Shown: positions 44,931-57,702 of the stretch, piece by piece
Position numbering within the stretch: the stretch's first letter is position 1
How the letters are laid out: each line of letters opens with the position of its first letter
DNA from: Diphasiastrum complanatum
Taxonomy: Eukaryota; Streptophyta; Lycopodiopsida; Lycopodiales; Lycopodiaceae
Assembly (NCBI GenBank): GCA_029204225.1
Contig: CM055108.1
Location: 49,548,996-49,612,995 of the forward strand
Direction of reading: 5' to 3'
Length of the DNA stretch: 64,000 nucleotides
Program-made: the position numbers and the translations under genes
Notes under the pieces: model-generated
The model's input: the letters and a program-made list of their open reading frames with translations, nothing else
Told to the model about the DNA's origin: nothing
Databases searched by the model: none

Positions 44931-47900
44931 GTGAGTATCATTTTTTCCTCATTTCCCTTCATAGGGTTTGAAAGCTCACGATGCTCTCACAGTTCAGTCT
45001 GTAAGGCAGTTAAAAAGGAAATGTACATCAGGTGCCCGGTCCGTACATCAAGTTCTCAGTTCCCTTCACTAGAAGGTATGACTGTTGACAGGCAAAAGCA
45101 AATGTATATGATACGAGTTACTCTAAAATACATACATTTTAAGAAAGCCAGAACAAGTTAAAATGTAATACATGCTACATATAAATTGGGCAATGAATCA
45201 TAGATAAACTAGGAACTTGGAACACAACCATTCTAAAACAATGATCTAGAATCACGCTTTCAAATTTCATATGTTGTCAATCAAAGAAATTCCAAAAAGC
45301 TGCAGCTGTGTGTGGTAAGGCCAAATTCCAACGTTTTGAAGTCTGAAGTCTTTGAGATGTGGACTTTATAATGTTACAGAAGGACTTTATAATTTGGCAT
45401 ACTTCTAAGCATAGTTGCAGCGAATTGCGATTCGCAGTTCTGAACCCAGAATCGCAAATTTTTTTTTTTTTTTTGTGGGAAAATTAGCTTATGGCTGAAA
45501 TTTTTTTAGGGGATCAATGGTCAAACCATCGTTTTGCCTCTCAGAAGTGCAGTAGATGAGGCACAAACAGATCTTATTTTCAGTAGCTATATGGTTGTCA
45601 TTTGCTCTGGTTTTCAGTAAATGTTAATCCTATAGTTTGGGCTATCAACTGTATGGATGATAATCACTTTTCCAATCGTTTCGTTGGAGATGTGAGTGCA
45701 ATGTGCATACAGTTGGGGACATAAATATTTTGGGGGGGGGGGGGGGGCGGTAGCATTTTTATCTACAGTGTCTATATAACAGTGTCCTAGGGTCTTCGGA
45801 GGGCAGTAGTCCCCCGGGAAACAGGGGGTTCGGGGGGCGGTAGCCTCCTGAGAAACAGGGGGTCCGGGGGGCGGCCTCGGTGGGGGGTTTGGGGGGCAAC
45901 TGTTACGAGCACGTGATCAGTGCCGAACCCAAGAGAACACAGAAGCTCAGATACCACAATCAGGGTTGTGTCCAGCGTATACGACCAACAGGGCAAGACT
46001 GTGAGTAGTGTGCCCCAGCACGGTCCATAGCCATGGCGGGCCTAACACAGTCTAGGGACCCTGTCAGCAGGACCGGGCCCCCAGTTGGGTCCCAACGTGC
46101 AGTCGGCCACGTCAATGCCATGTGGCCGACACTTGGCAGTATGCATGCTACCAGTCCTCACACTGGGCTAGGAGGGGCTTACTCTGTATCAGGGAGTAGG
46201 CAAGGTTGGGTGGATCAGTTAGTGTTTGCCCTACTGTGGTGTTAGGACCTATTACACTGGTATCAGAGCCATCTCCATCTTTGGGAGCTAAGTAGCAGCA
46301 GTAGAGAAAGCTATCAGAAGATAGGAAATATTTCTCAGATTCTCAGAAAAGCATAGTGGAGGAGAATCACTGTAGGAACAGCCTCCTATTCATCCAAACT
46401 TGGAGGAATTTCCACGATTTTGGAGGTAGGTTTTCTTGCACAGGTAAATCACTGGAAAGGCAGCTATCCATCGCTGATTTCAGAGATTTATTTGCAGATT
46501 TCAGAGCGGAATTAGTGTAGTAAGCAGCGAGCAGATCCATCGCTGTGGAATCAGCGACCTACTTCTCCCAGTGAAATCTGAGCGAGTCTGAGCGGATTTC
46601 AAGGCCAAAAGTCTTAGCAGGGCCAGCGCTGGACAGGGAAGAGAAAGGGTGAAATTTCATCCCTGAGAAGTAAATTTCAGAAGTTTGGGCCTCAAACTTT
46701 CTTGCTACAGATCAGCGAGCAGGGTGCCATCGAAAATCCAAAATTTGGAAGTGTTTTTTGGCTTCAAATTGGTTTTTTGGGACCAACTCAGATGCTGTCA
46801 GATCAGCGAGGGTTGGCAGCTATCAATCTCAGAGAGTTTTGCACTTTTTTTAGTCCTTTGCCTCGTTTTTTGGAGCCCCACGTCTGCAATCAGATCAGCG
46901 AGCAACTCTACTCAAGAAACCGCAAATTTTGGTACCATTTTGGAGTCACAAACTAGGATTTTCCGGGACAGCAGGTCTGAAAATTTGGGTGGAAGAGCTG
47001 AGAGGGTTCTTCTTTGTATTTTCTTTGGAAGTACAGTCCTCAGAAACAGCTAAGTCTTCTTTCCCTCTTTGTACAGTTATAAATTAGTTTTTTCGACTTT
47101 GTTTTGAAAGGAAACGTCAGGCAATCTTTTTCTAGCTTTGAAAATGACCACTTCTCCGGGATCTGATCAACCCCTGACAAGAGGCATTCATGAATGAGAA
47201 ACGGAATCCTTGAGGTTCAGTAAAGGGAAAGAACCAATGGAAGTTGAAAAACAGGAACAATTCGTCGAAGAACTCGATGAATTGGTTACCAAGGAGCAGT
47301 TTCTCCACTTGGTAACAGAAGTGGATGAACTGAAGTTGGCATTAGCCAATTTCAAGTCCAGTTTGGACGACTCGTTCGCTGAACTCAAAGGCTTGATTTT
47401 GAGTTCCGCGAAAGGAAGCCTTCCCTCCACTTCTCCGTTGTCCCCTTCTCCACTTCCATCAGTTTCGGGTGAGCCTATGCGGTCTCACCCCAATGTCTTT
47501 AAAGATTTAAAGCCTCCTACTTTTATTGGGGAAGAGAAGGATAGAAATGCGGACATTCTACAAACCTTCCTCAGCAAATGGAAGAACATTCATGCTCTTA
47601 AACAGACCCCTGACCATTTGCAAGCTATAGAGGCCAATCTTTCCCTAGGGCCCATGGCCTATAAGTGGTGGTTAAATCTCCAGGAGACTGGGCAGACTCC
47701 CCGGTCATGGAAGGCCTTTGAAGAAGCTTTTCTAAGAGAATTTCTACCGGAAAATGAACTTGATAGAGCCTGGGAAGCCTGGGAGAAAACAGTAATGGAC
47801 AAGTCCCTAATCCAATATATCTCGCAGTATCGAGAAGCAATTTTAAAAATTAAAAATATGGATGATTATCAGAAAATCAGGGGATTTGTCCGAGGTTCAG

Positions 47901-50900
47901 AGAAACTCGCCTACTACTTGCTCTCAGATATGCTCAAATCTATGATGATTCAGTGGGTAGGAAGAGGGCGAGACAGCAGCCCCTTTCTGAGCAGCCTCCT
48001 CAGAAAGACTTTCAATTGAAAAAGAAATTTTTAAAAAGAAAAAAAGAAGATAAAATTAAAGGTGAAGCTCCTTAGAAACGCCCTTCACTCATACATCCCT
48101 TAAACCAAAAGATTTTGAGAAAGCCAAACAAGAACGTTTGTGCTTTGTGTGCATGGGCAAGGGACACACAATCAGATAGTGTCCCAAGGGGCCTTTCACT
48201 AAGAAAGATGATTTTGAAAGCTTGCTTTTAACTATCAGGTCACCACAGGCCGATGAGCCATTTCATAATTACAAATTACATTTAACTATCATAAACATTT
48301 ACATTTGGGACAAGGATTGAAAGCATTTGACAGTCGTTCCCTTTCAAAAGACATTGTTTGTGATGAAAATTTTTGGGTATTGTGCAAAAGTGCTGTCTCT
48401 CTGGTAGCATCAATTAGAGGCCTATCATGACAAGCAACCAAGTATTTACAAATTAGTCGGTTGGCAAGTTCCTCTCTTGTTGGTCCAATGCCCTCGCTTG
48501 CCCATGGATCACATCCCCTTGCTCCTAAAAGCAAATAAGCCATCAGACAACGAGTTATTACCATAACGTAAAACTCTTCTTAATTTAGAGACATGAACGA
48601 TAGAATGCACTTTACAAGTTTTAGACAGCTGAACTTATAAGAAACATCACTTATCTTCTTGACAATTTTCCAAGGTCCACATTAACGTGGAGATAACTTG
48701 TAATAATTTTTCATTTTTAGGGTCTTAGAATCCTTTGGTACACCATATTTCCTACCTTGAATTCCCTCGGTAGTTACAAGCTAAGATTCACTAGCTACGC
48801 TAGAAAGCAGGACTTAAGCTAGAAAGCAGGAAGAGAATTCTTAAGGAGGCTAAAGAGGAGCAATCATCATAAACTGAATAAAGGAATACAATGATGCCCT
48901 ACTTATACCCTCTCCCTGAATCAAATGGAAGATTCAAAAAAGGGAGGGAAAAGGATTTGGAGGGAAAATAGTGCGCCCTCCCAATAGGAGGACCCCCACT
49001 CGAAATTAATATGAAGTGAAATTGCTAATAGAATGCCATTTACTAAGACCTAGTGCTAGCTATCAGATCAATTTTAGGCAATTTTAGATGTTGTATTTTG
49101 TAAATTGAGAATTGGTTTCTTTCAATCTGAGAATGTAAGTTCAAGATGTAGATGAGGCCTCGTGAGCAACAAAATGGATAGCAAGCAGAAGATACAAATG
49201 CAACTTTGTTCAATTATACATTATTTGATTTCATTTATTAGCAGTTGGACAGAAAAACAATCATTCTATCAGCAATTCTAGGACAACTTCATCAGTGAGT
49301 TATTGCAACCAACAATAGCCACCAAATACAACTTCAGATAGCTAGATAAATGTGTGAGTTTAGTAGAGTAGGGCAACATTTTGGCTACCAATAGCTCAAG
49401 CAGATCTTCAACAAAGATTTCCAATACAAAGATGGAACTCCCCTACAAAGAGCTCAAGACTCCAAACTCATGACTGAATAATGAATAGCCTTCATGACCA
49501 TCTATACTAAGCAAAAGCTGCCTCCCTTCACTTTAACTTGAAGAGAAATATGAAAATTCATATATTAGGGCCCAAATCAAGAACTATGTAAAATAGTCTT
49601 AAGTGTGTTTTGAAGGAGTCTAAAAGCAATAAAGGACTACGAGACTCCAATAAATTCATGTCTACTTAGTGTCATATGTCTTGTATGGATATAACAAGTT
49701 TGGGTTATCAAAAATCTTAATTTTTGATGCTTTTGGGAGATTTTCTTTCTCACTTTCTTGTAGTGATTTAAGAACTAACTACATCATTGACGCACTAGTC
49801 ATTATTATTGCAATGGATGACACAAACTTTTAATGTGATCTAGTGAGGTACTTTTAGATCTATGTTTTGTGCTCTTTGTGGTTTAAACTTTAAATCAAAT
49901 TGTATAAATTTGTTCCCTATCGTGAGATGATTTTGCATTGATGTAAGTGTTGTTCCATTTTGACTTTCGTGAAGTCAGATATTGTTAAGTCAATGTTTTG
50001 GTCCAAGGAGATACATTAGCTCCTCCATTCGTTGGCATTTTGTGATTAAGATTAAGGAATCATAGGTTCTACTTATTGGAAGGTGGTTCTCAGATCCACT
50101 TACATATTTTTTTCATTGTTCTACCAAACGTTTCAAACGTCCAAACTTAAAACATTTGAAATGTGTTTCAAACTTTTGGAAAAATCAACCAAACATTTGA
50201 AAACTTTTTTCAATTTTAGGGCTTTCAAGTAATCAACTGTTTAATTATTTTGTAGGAAAATTGCTCATTACTTGTTATACAATAGAAAAGGCACAACCTT
50301 ATGATATTGTTGCAAATAGGTGACAATAGATGTAAATGGATTTTGTTTTCCAAAAAAACGAAAGTTTAAAGGAAGTTTTCAAATGTGTTTGAAACGTGAT
50401 GCATTTGAAACAAGTTTGGTTCCTCAACCAAATGAATTCAGTTGTTACTATGTGTTCCACAAGTTAAGGCTGGGATAGTATTGATTTTAGGGTTTTGAAG
50501 GTCAGAAAGAAGCAACGTGTTATCTTCAGCGCGATAAATGCAGCCATTGACAAGATCAACTGGACATCTCAAACTCAAACTCTATATTCTAATTCGAAAG
50601 TAGTCGAGCACAGTATATATCTATTTTCTTTCAGCTAAATGCTTAGGTTCAACAAGATGGATATTGTCGTCTTTGTAAATTAGGTGTCTCCTTGCATCCT
50701 TCCCTTTTTGAGCCATTTTCCTTTCCACCACTTGTGCAGATGTGAGAATCAAGAAAGATCTTGGTATCTTTAAATTTAATCGTCGTTTGAACAATTCTCA
50801 TCGGTTGTCAATCGAAGTAAAACGTAAGACAAGGGTATCAGCATCTTTCTTTGTATACCAAGCGGTGTCTAATCGTTGACTGTGGTGTTGAAGGTGTGAT

Positions 50901-53900
50901 TCCAAGAACAGCTTGGCATCGTTGAGGGCATTTTGAGAATTTTTGGAATACCTAACACACGCATTGAGAGCATTACGTTCTCGCAATCGTGATCACTAAG
51001 TCTGGCCGAAATGAAAGATGGAGCTTCAAATTTACTAGAATCAGGACATCTGCCCAAGATAAGACCTTTATATGATGCTGCTCTGTGCTGCACTCCAGCT
51101 GATCGACTGCTTGTGAATTGACCTCTCAACCTCCTGATAAATGGTACTAAATTTTGCTTTCAATTGATGGATATGTGGCTGTAGTAGTGCAATAGTTGTC
51201 GTTTGAGATTGGATCACCTCGCGATAGGAACTGATACTCCACGATGCTGATTTATCGTCCTTGAACAAAGAAGACTAATGATTGACGCTTTTTGATTATT
51301 GATCATTTCCCTATGCTGGTTGAGAACATCTCGATGATTTTTGAGCGAAATATACTGTATTGGTGCACAAATCAAGGATTAAGTAGGCCAAATGAGGGAG
51401 TGGAGCTGACGTAGGAGTAATTGGACTTGCCTCTGGAATAGGAGCAAAAACAAAAGACACCAGGGGTGGAAGGTGGTTCAGGAGAAGTAGAAGTGCAGCA
51501 GACTGCACTTCCGGTGTAGAAGCAGAAGCAGGAGACATATTAGGAGTAGATGGGGTAGTAGGCTGCACACCAACAGTAGCAGCATATTTGTTGCCTTTCT
51601 GGGCCATGCACGAGTGAGTGAGTCCTCTGGACTTCTGTTGAGCAGGGCACACTGGATCAGGCGCACATGTTAGACTTTCGAAGCTGAGCAGCGTGCAGCT
51701 ACCTGCACTTCAGAAATTGAGCAGCAGTGACACTGGTCATCAATGGCACATCTTTAGAAGCTGAGCGATGGAGATCCCAACAAGCAGATGCATTTGCTAG
51801 ACAGGGCGCTATGGACCGTTAGAGGCAGGGGTGCAATGGAGTGCCATGAGAGAGAGAGAGAGAGAGAGAGAGAGATCGAGAGATCGAGATCCAAAATGAC
51901 TAGAATTGGTCATTAGCAAAACAAAACAATCTATCCTCATATAACTTCACATTCTAACAACCTTGAAGTTAGAATCAAGTAGACTAATAGTCGAGTCATT
52001 GCACTCGCCATCCTGATTTGATTTGATAGGCGTAGTGCATGCACCAAAAAATCATCCGATGCTCAATCATCCCATCGTCATGACCTTTCCTAGCAAGCAC
52101 GCCTCCCCGTAGCCTCTCCTTCACAAATTTGTTGTAAAGCTTCAAAACTTAAAACTCTAAGTTAAGGATTTTTAAGAAACGCTTTTGTTTTTTTGGTCAC
52201 CTTCTCCATCTCCACGCAGCCATCATCTCCTCACTGCTTCCATCTCCATGCAACTCTCACTTCTTTGTAGCTTTCTTTGTGGCTAGATCTACCTTTTTTG
52301 TGCATGACACTTTCTTGCATCACTTTTAGCTACTCTAAGCTTGTTTCTCAAGATTTCATTGCGGCTATCCTTTTGCAATAGATCCCCAACAGTTTGAGTT
52401 TTGAAAATTTGATTTTTCTTGATCTCAAAATTTTCGCAGTCTGTAAAATTCGTACACTCCATACAGATCCGTACCTTATTGCAAGTACAGTCTGATGACT
52501 GCGTAGTGCTCCGTCTTACCTTCGATCTGAATCAATTTTCGGGTCAATCGGACTTCGTATGACAAAGTTACGCTCATTTTCGTAAAACTGCTTGATTAGG
52601 GTTTTGCTTCCTCTCTCATCTATCTCCTGCAAATCATCCTACGGCTTCGCTTCGCCTTCCCCCAGGCTTTGTCTTGCGCACAAAGCGTGCTAAGAAGTTT
52701 ATGTCTACATGCTCTCGCAAACGTCTTCGTACTTTGGAAATTGCATCCACCATGCCTATCGATTCTGTCAGCGCTTCACCGCCACAGGTTGCTGCTTCAT
52801 CCTCAGCTGCTATGGGAGACACATGCCACACCTACACGCGACACACCACTCCTGAGAACATCTCCTCGTTGAATGAGTACATTTCTAAGCAATTTGCCGC
52901 TTTTCTTTCACAACTCAATGAACTTCGTGCAACTTTGCTTACTAAGATTGCCACGATTGACGCTCAACAGGCTGAAATTGCCTCTCTTCGTGCTGCGCTT
53001 AGTGCTTTGCAGAGGGACATCATTCCTAATATCTCCCGTGCTGTTCAGGATACTAAGACATCCATGAGTAAGCTTCCTCTACTTGAGCGCCAGATACATG
53101 ACACTGTTGAGTGCACTGCCCGGATTCCCGTTCTTGAACAGCGGCTTCATTAGACGGTGGAACATGTACAGAAAGTACCTACTCTCGAGTAAGACCAAAT
53201 CATGGGCTTCTACCCATCTACCACCTCTTCGTCTTTTGTAGCACCCTCCTTATACACCACGGTACAAGGCGTCTTGGCAGAACAACAACGTCGGGATGAC
53301 AAAAAGCTCAACTTAAGATTCCGAGGTCTTTCTACTGAGGGCACAACATTGGATCAGGTTACCTCTTTGTTTACTTCACGCATGGGGCTCTCAGTTCTAG
53401 GTATCCAGTATGCTTGGCGCCTCCAGCATAATCCAAAGGTATTATTTGTCAAATTCAAAACTATGGACGACCGGCAAACAGTTCTTCGTGCGCGCTTCGT
53501 ACTCTCCGAGGCTCTCAGATTTACATAGATGATGACCTTACTCACTGCCAATGGTTACAGCGTAAAACTATTATTCAGGAGGCAAGGACAAAACAACAGC
53601 GGGTGGTATTTACAAATGACAACCCTCACTTTTTCTCCAAGCGTCAATAGGAAGTTGGGGTACTTGGGCATGGGAGCAGCCCGATAGCCTCGGCTAGCGT
53701 CACATTCGGTTTTTGGAATTGCGGCGGCCTCTCCACCTCTTCTACAGCGGCTGATCTTGACACCTATCTATGTTCGGCTGATTTTCTACTTTTTGCAGAG
53801 ACATGTGAGTCTTCCACACACCCATTTCCGCACATTTCTGGTTTTCAGTGGATTTCTGCTCCACGACCTATGCTACAGGGCACATCGCTACCCCCGTCCT

Positions 53901-56787
53901 TGCTGATCACTCTCTGCTCTACCTCTCTTTCTCCCCAGCGCCAAGTCCGCCTTCTCCTCCACCTTCCCTCTTTGTTCGACCCACCCGCTATCTTATACCT
54001 CCTCATCAATCCCATGCCTATGTTGCCCACGTCTCTCGTCTTCTGGACCACTTTCCTTCCTCCTCTGATGTCACTACCCAAGCCTCCTTTTCAACACACG
54101 CCATGACTACTGCCGCTCATGCCATTGCACCCTCTCGCCGCTTCTCTTCTCATCATCGTACCCATAATAAATGGTATGACAACGACTGTTCTTTCTTCTA
54201 GAAATATGTCGAGTTCCTCAAATTCTCCAATTCTACACTGTCTTCTTCCGCAGAAATTGTCCTACTAAAGCATTGAAAGTATTAACTCCTTTTGAAGTTT
54301 GGTATGGAAAGAAGCCTACAATCTCTCACTTACGCATTTTTGGTTGTACGGCTTATGCTTTTGTTCCAAATAAACTTCGTACAAAGCTTGAGGATAAAGG
54401 AGTTAAATGCATTTTTGTTGGCTATAGTAGTGAAAGCAAAGGCTATAGGCTGTTCAATTTGAGCACTAACAAGATTGTTGTTAGTTGTGATGTGCATTTT
54501 GATGAAAAGAATTCATTGGATGTGGCCCCAACTCATATCTTGAAGGGGGACAGCCCACATAGTGTGAATGTTGAAGTTTTTCCAGATTTGGTACCATCTT
54601 CTATTGCTGGAGATAAGGGGCAGCAATCGACCAGTTTCGACCTGCCCAACACCTCATCAAGTTTAGAGCTTAATGTTCATCAAGAACCGCCCATTGTTAC
54701 TCATAATCAGCCTGTAGGAACTGTTGGACAGCAAGGACCAGTTTTGGAAGATCTTGGATAGCCAAGTGCGGTGTCGGAGGATCTTGGACAACAAATTGTA
54801 AGAAGAGACATGGCTGTTGGACAGCCCAAAACAGTCCCACGGTGGCTGTTGTCGACTTTGCGAGACAACAAAGTAAGTTCATTTTATGATGGAAAGACAC
54901 GTGCCTCTACAAAATCAGTGGACTATGTTGACTTTTCAGATTTTGCTCTTACATCTCATGGAAATGTTGCAGAAGAACCTGTTTTCTATGAGCAGGCCAA
55001 GGGAGTAAAATGTTGGGAGGATGCGATGCAAGATGAGTATGACTCACTTATGAAGAACCAGATTTGGATTCTTGTTGATCTTCCTCATGGGAAGAAGGCA
55101 ATTGGTTCTAAATGGGTATACAAAATCAAGTATAAGGCAGATGGTACCATTGAAAGGTACAAGGCAAGGCTCGTTGCCAAAGGCTATGCTCAACAAAAGG
55201 GGATTGATTATGAGGAGTCTTTTTCTCCTACTGCTCGGATGACTACCGTGAGGCTAGTAACCTCTTTGGCTGCCCACTTTGGTTGGCGGTTGCGGCAACT
55301 TGACATAAAGACAACATTACTCAATGGTGATCTCAATGAGGAAGTGTACCTCCAACAATCTGCTGGTTTTTTGGTTGAAGGACAAGAAGGTAAAGTTTAC
55401 CTTGGACTGAAGCAAGCTCCGAGGATGTGGTATCAAAAGATACATGCCTACTTTTGTGATCGAGAGTTTACTAATAGTCCTAGCGAATCTACTCTCTATG
55501 TCAAGCATACTTCAGATTATATCATCATTATTTTGCTTTATGTTGATGATATTATTATTACGGGAAGTAATGAGCAGCAGATTGATGCTGTAATACTTGA
55601 TCTTGGTATGGTTTTTGAAACCTCAGATTTAGGCCTATTGCACTTTTATCTTGGTCTTGAATTTGTACAAGAAGGGGCTGGAATTTTCATCTCTCAAAAA
55701 TGCTACATTGGGCAGATTTTGAAGCAGTTCAAGATGGAAGATTGCAAGCCGGTTGCTACACCTATGGAGACATGTCTGAAATTAAGTAGTCAAGGTGATG
55801 GTGAATCATTTGACACTACTTTATATTGTCAAGCTATTGGCTGTCTCATTTACCTATGTAATTCAAGACCGGACATTTCTTATAGTGTCTCACTCATGAG
55901 TCAATTCATGCATGCCTCGATGACATCACATTGGAAAGCGTTGTAGAGGATCTTTCGATATCTTCAAGGAACAAGAAGTCATGGACTGGTTTTTCCTGCT
56001 TGTGATGATGCATGTTTGGTTGGTTTTAGTGACTCGGATTGGGGTGGAGATCAAGACACTAGACGCTCTACAAGTGGACATTGCTTTTACTATGGAAATT
56101 TTGCAATTTCGTGGTCAAGTAAAAAGCAGCCCACTGTTGCTACTTTTTCTAGTGAGGCAGAATATAGAGCGATATTTTCAGCCACAACAGAGTGTTTATG
56201 GCTGAGAAGACTACTTGTTGACATGAAGTTTGGCGAGCCCTCAGCCACTCTTATCTTCAGTGATAGTCAAAGTGCTATTGCCATTGTACGGAATCCTGTT
56301 TTTCATGCGAGGACGAAGCACATCGAGATCCATTATCACTTTGCTCTTCAGATTTGAAGCTTTATGCAAAGCTTTAAATTTGATACCACGTGTTGGTTTT
56401 GTTATATAGTGAAGATTTCAGTTTTTGCATTGTCATTGAAGGAGGGTGTTAGAAATAAATGACTATGCTAAAGTTAATCCATAGGTTACTTTGACCCAAA
56501 AGGTCGAGATTTGTGTAACCATGGGTATTTAGTTATTTAGGCCATCTTAAGTTTGTCTTAAGTTTAGTTGGACCCAATTTTGGTCATGTACTGACTCGTG
56601 GGTCCTTAGGGGTCTAATTTTGTTTAGGGGCCCTATCTTGACTTTTGGGGGTGCCCTACATTTAGTAAGTGGTTAACCTCAGGGTTTGCTGGCATTTGGT
56701 CACATCCAGGTAGAGTACTTAGATGCTCATTGTGTATTCCATTTTTACAGTTTGGCTAAGCATTGCTCTCTTTTGCTCTTGTTGCTG

Positions 56788-56839
<52 letters not shown>

Positions 56840-57334
56840 GAGTTGGGCACCCATCCTCTTCTCTCTTGTTTTCCGTGGAGATTGATTGATAACTAGATCT
56901 TGGTGACTTGACTCTTGCTTTCCTACACTTCTCACTGGCTTCTTTCAAACTCGAGCACATGCTGATGATTCGATGATGAGATTCCTATCGCTGTGCCACC
57001 GCGGAAAAAGCCCAGATGTAGTCAGCACTCAACTCCATCGAGGCCCACTGTACGGCCCACTCAACGAACACCTCACACTTACTTTCGCTGATATGTACTT
57101 ATTCTCCACCTGGCCCGGGTTGTGGGCATTGGTACTTTTTCTGTAGTTCTTCTGTTATACCTGGCCCGGGTTGTGGGCTTATTTCACTGCTCCTTTGTTC
57201 TACTTTCATTCGTAGCTAGTTTATAACACTTTACGGCCACGTTCTCCTATGGATGATGCTCCCACTGTTGCTTGTACATATTTTCTTTTTGGTCTTATGC
57301 ACCCACGGGTGCCCAAAAGACGTTAATAAAGCTT

Positions 57335-57396
<62 letters not shown>

Positions 57397-57465
57397 TAAG
57401 ATCATAGAAACCATAAGGAATCATATTGAAGAGATAAGACACATGTCCCCCCCCCCCCCCCCCCT

Positions 57466-57502
<37 letters not shown>

Positions 57503-57629
57503 ATCTGAGATTGCAAAAAACCAAACTGAAACATACTGAACCATACTAACACGTTGTAGAATCATATTGAACCATACTGAATCATGGTTGAAACCATATT
57601 GAAGAGAAAAGACACATGTCCTCTCTTTG

Positions 57630-57702
<73 letters not shown>

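Noticed and set aside
44931-44971. Extension of F-box/kelch exon 1 to the stop at 44971
   Set aside because: The added residues are not kelch sequence, whereas splicing at gtgagt restores the expected motif with exon 2.
46685-47053. 122-codon frame before the intronic gag
   Set aside because: It lies in the element leader, overlaps another frame of equal quality and shows no domain.
47625-47840. Minus-strand frame inside the intronic gag
   Set aside because: It is a shadow of the plus-strand capsid domain.
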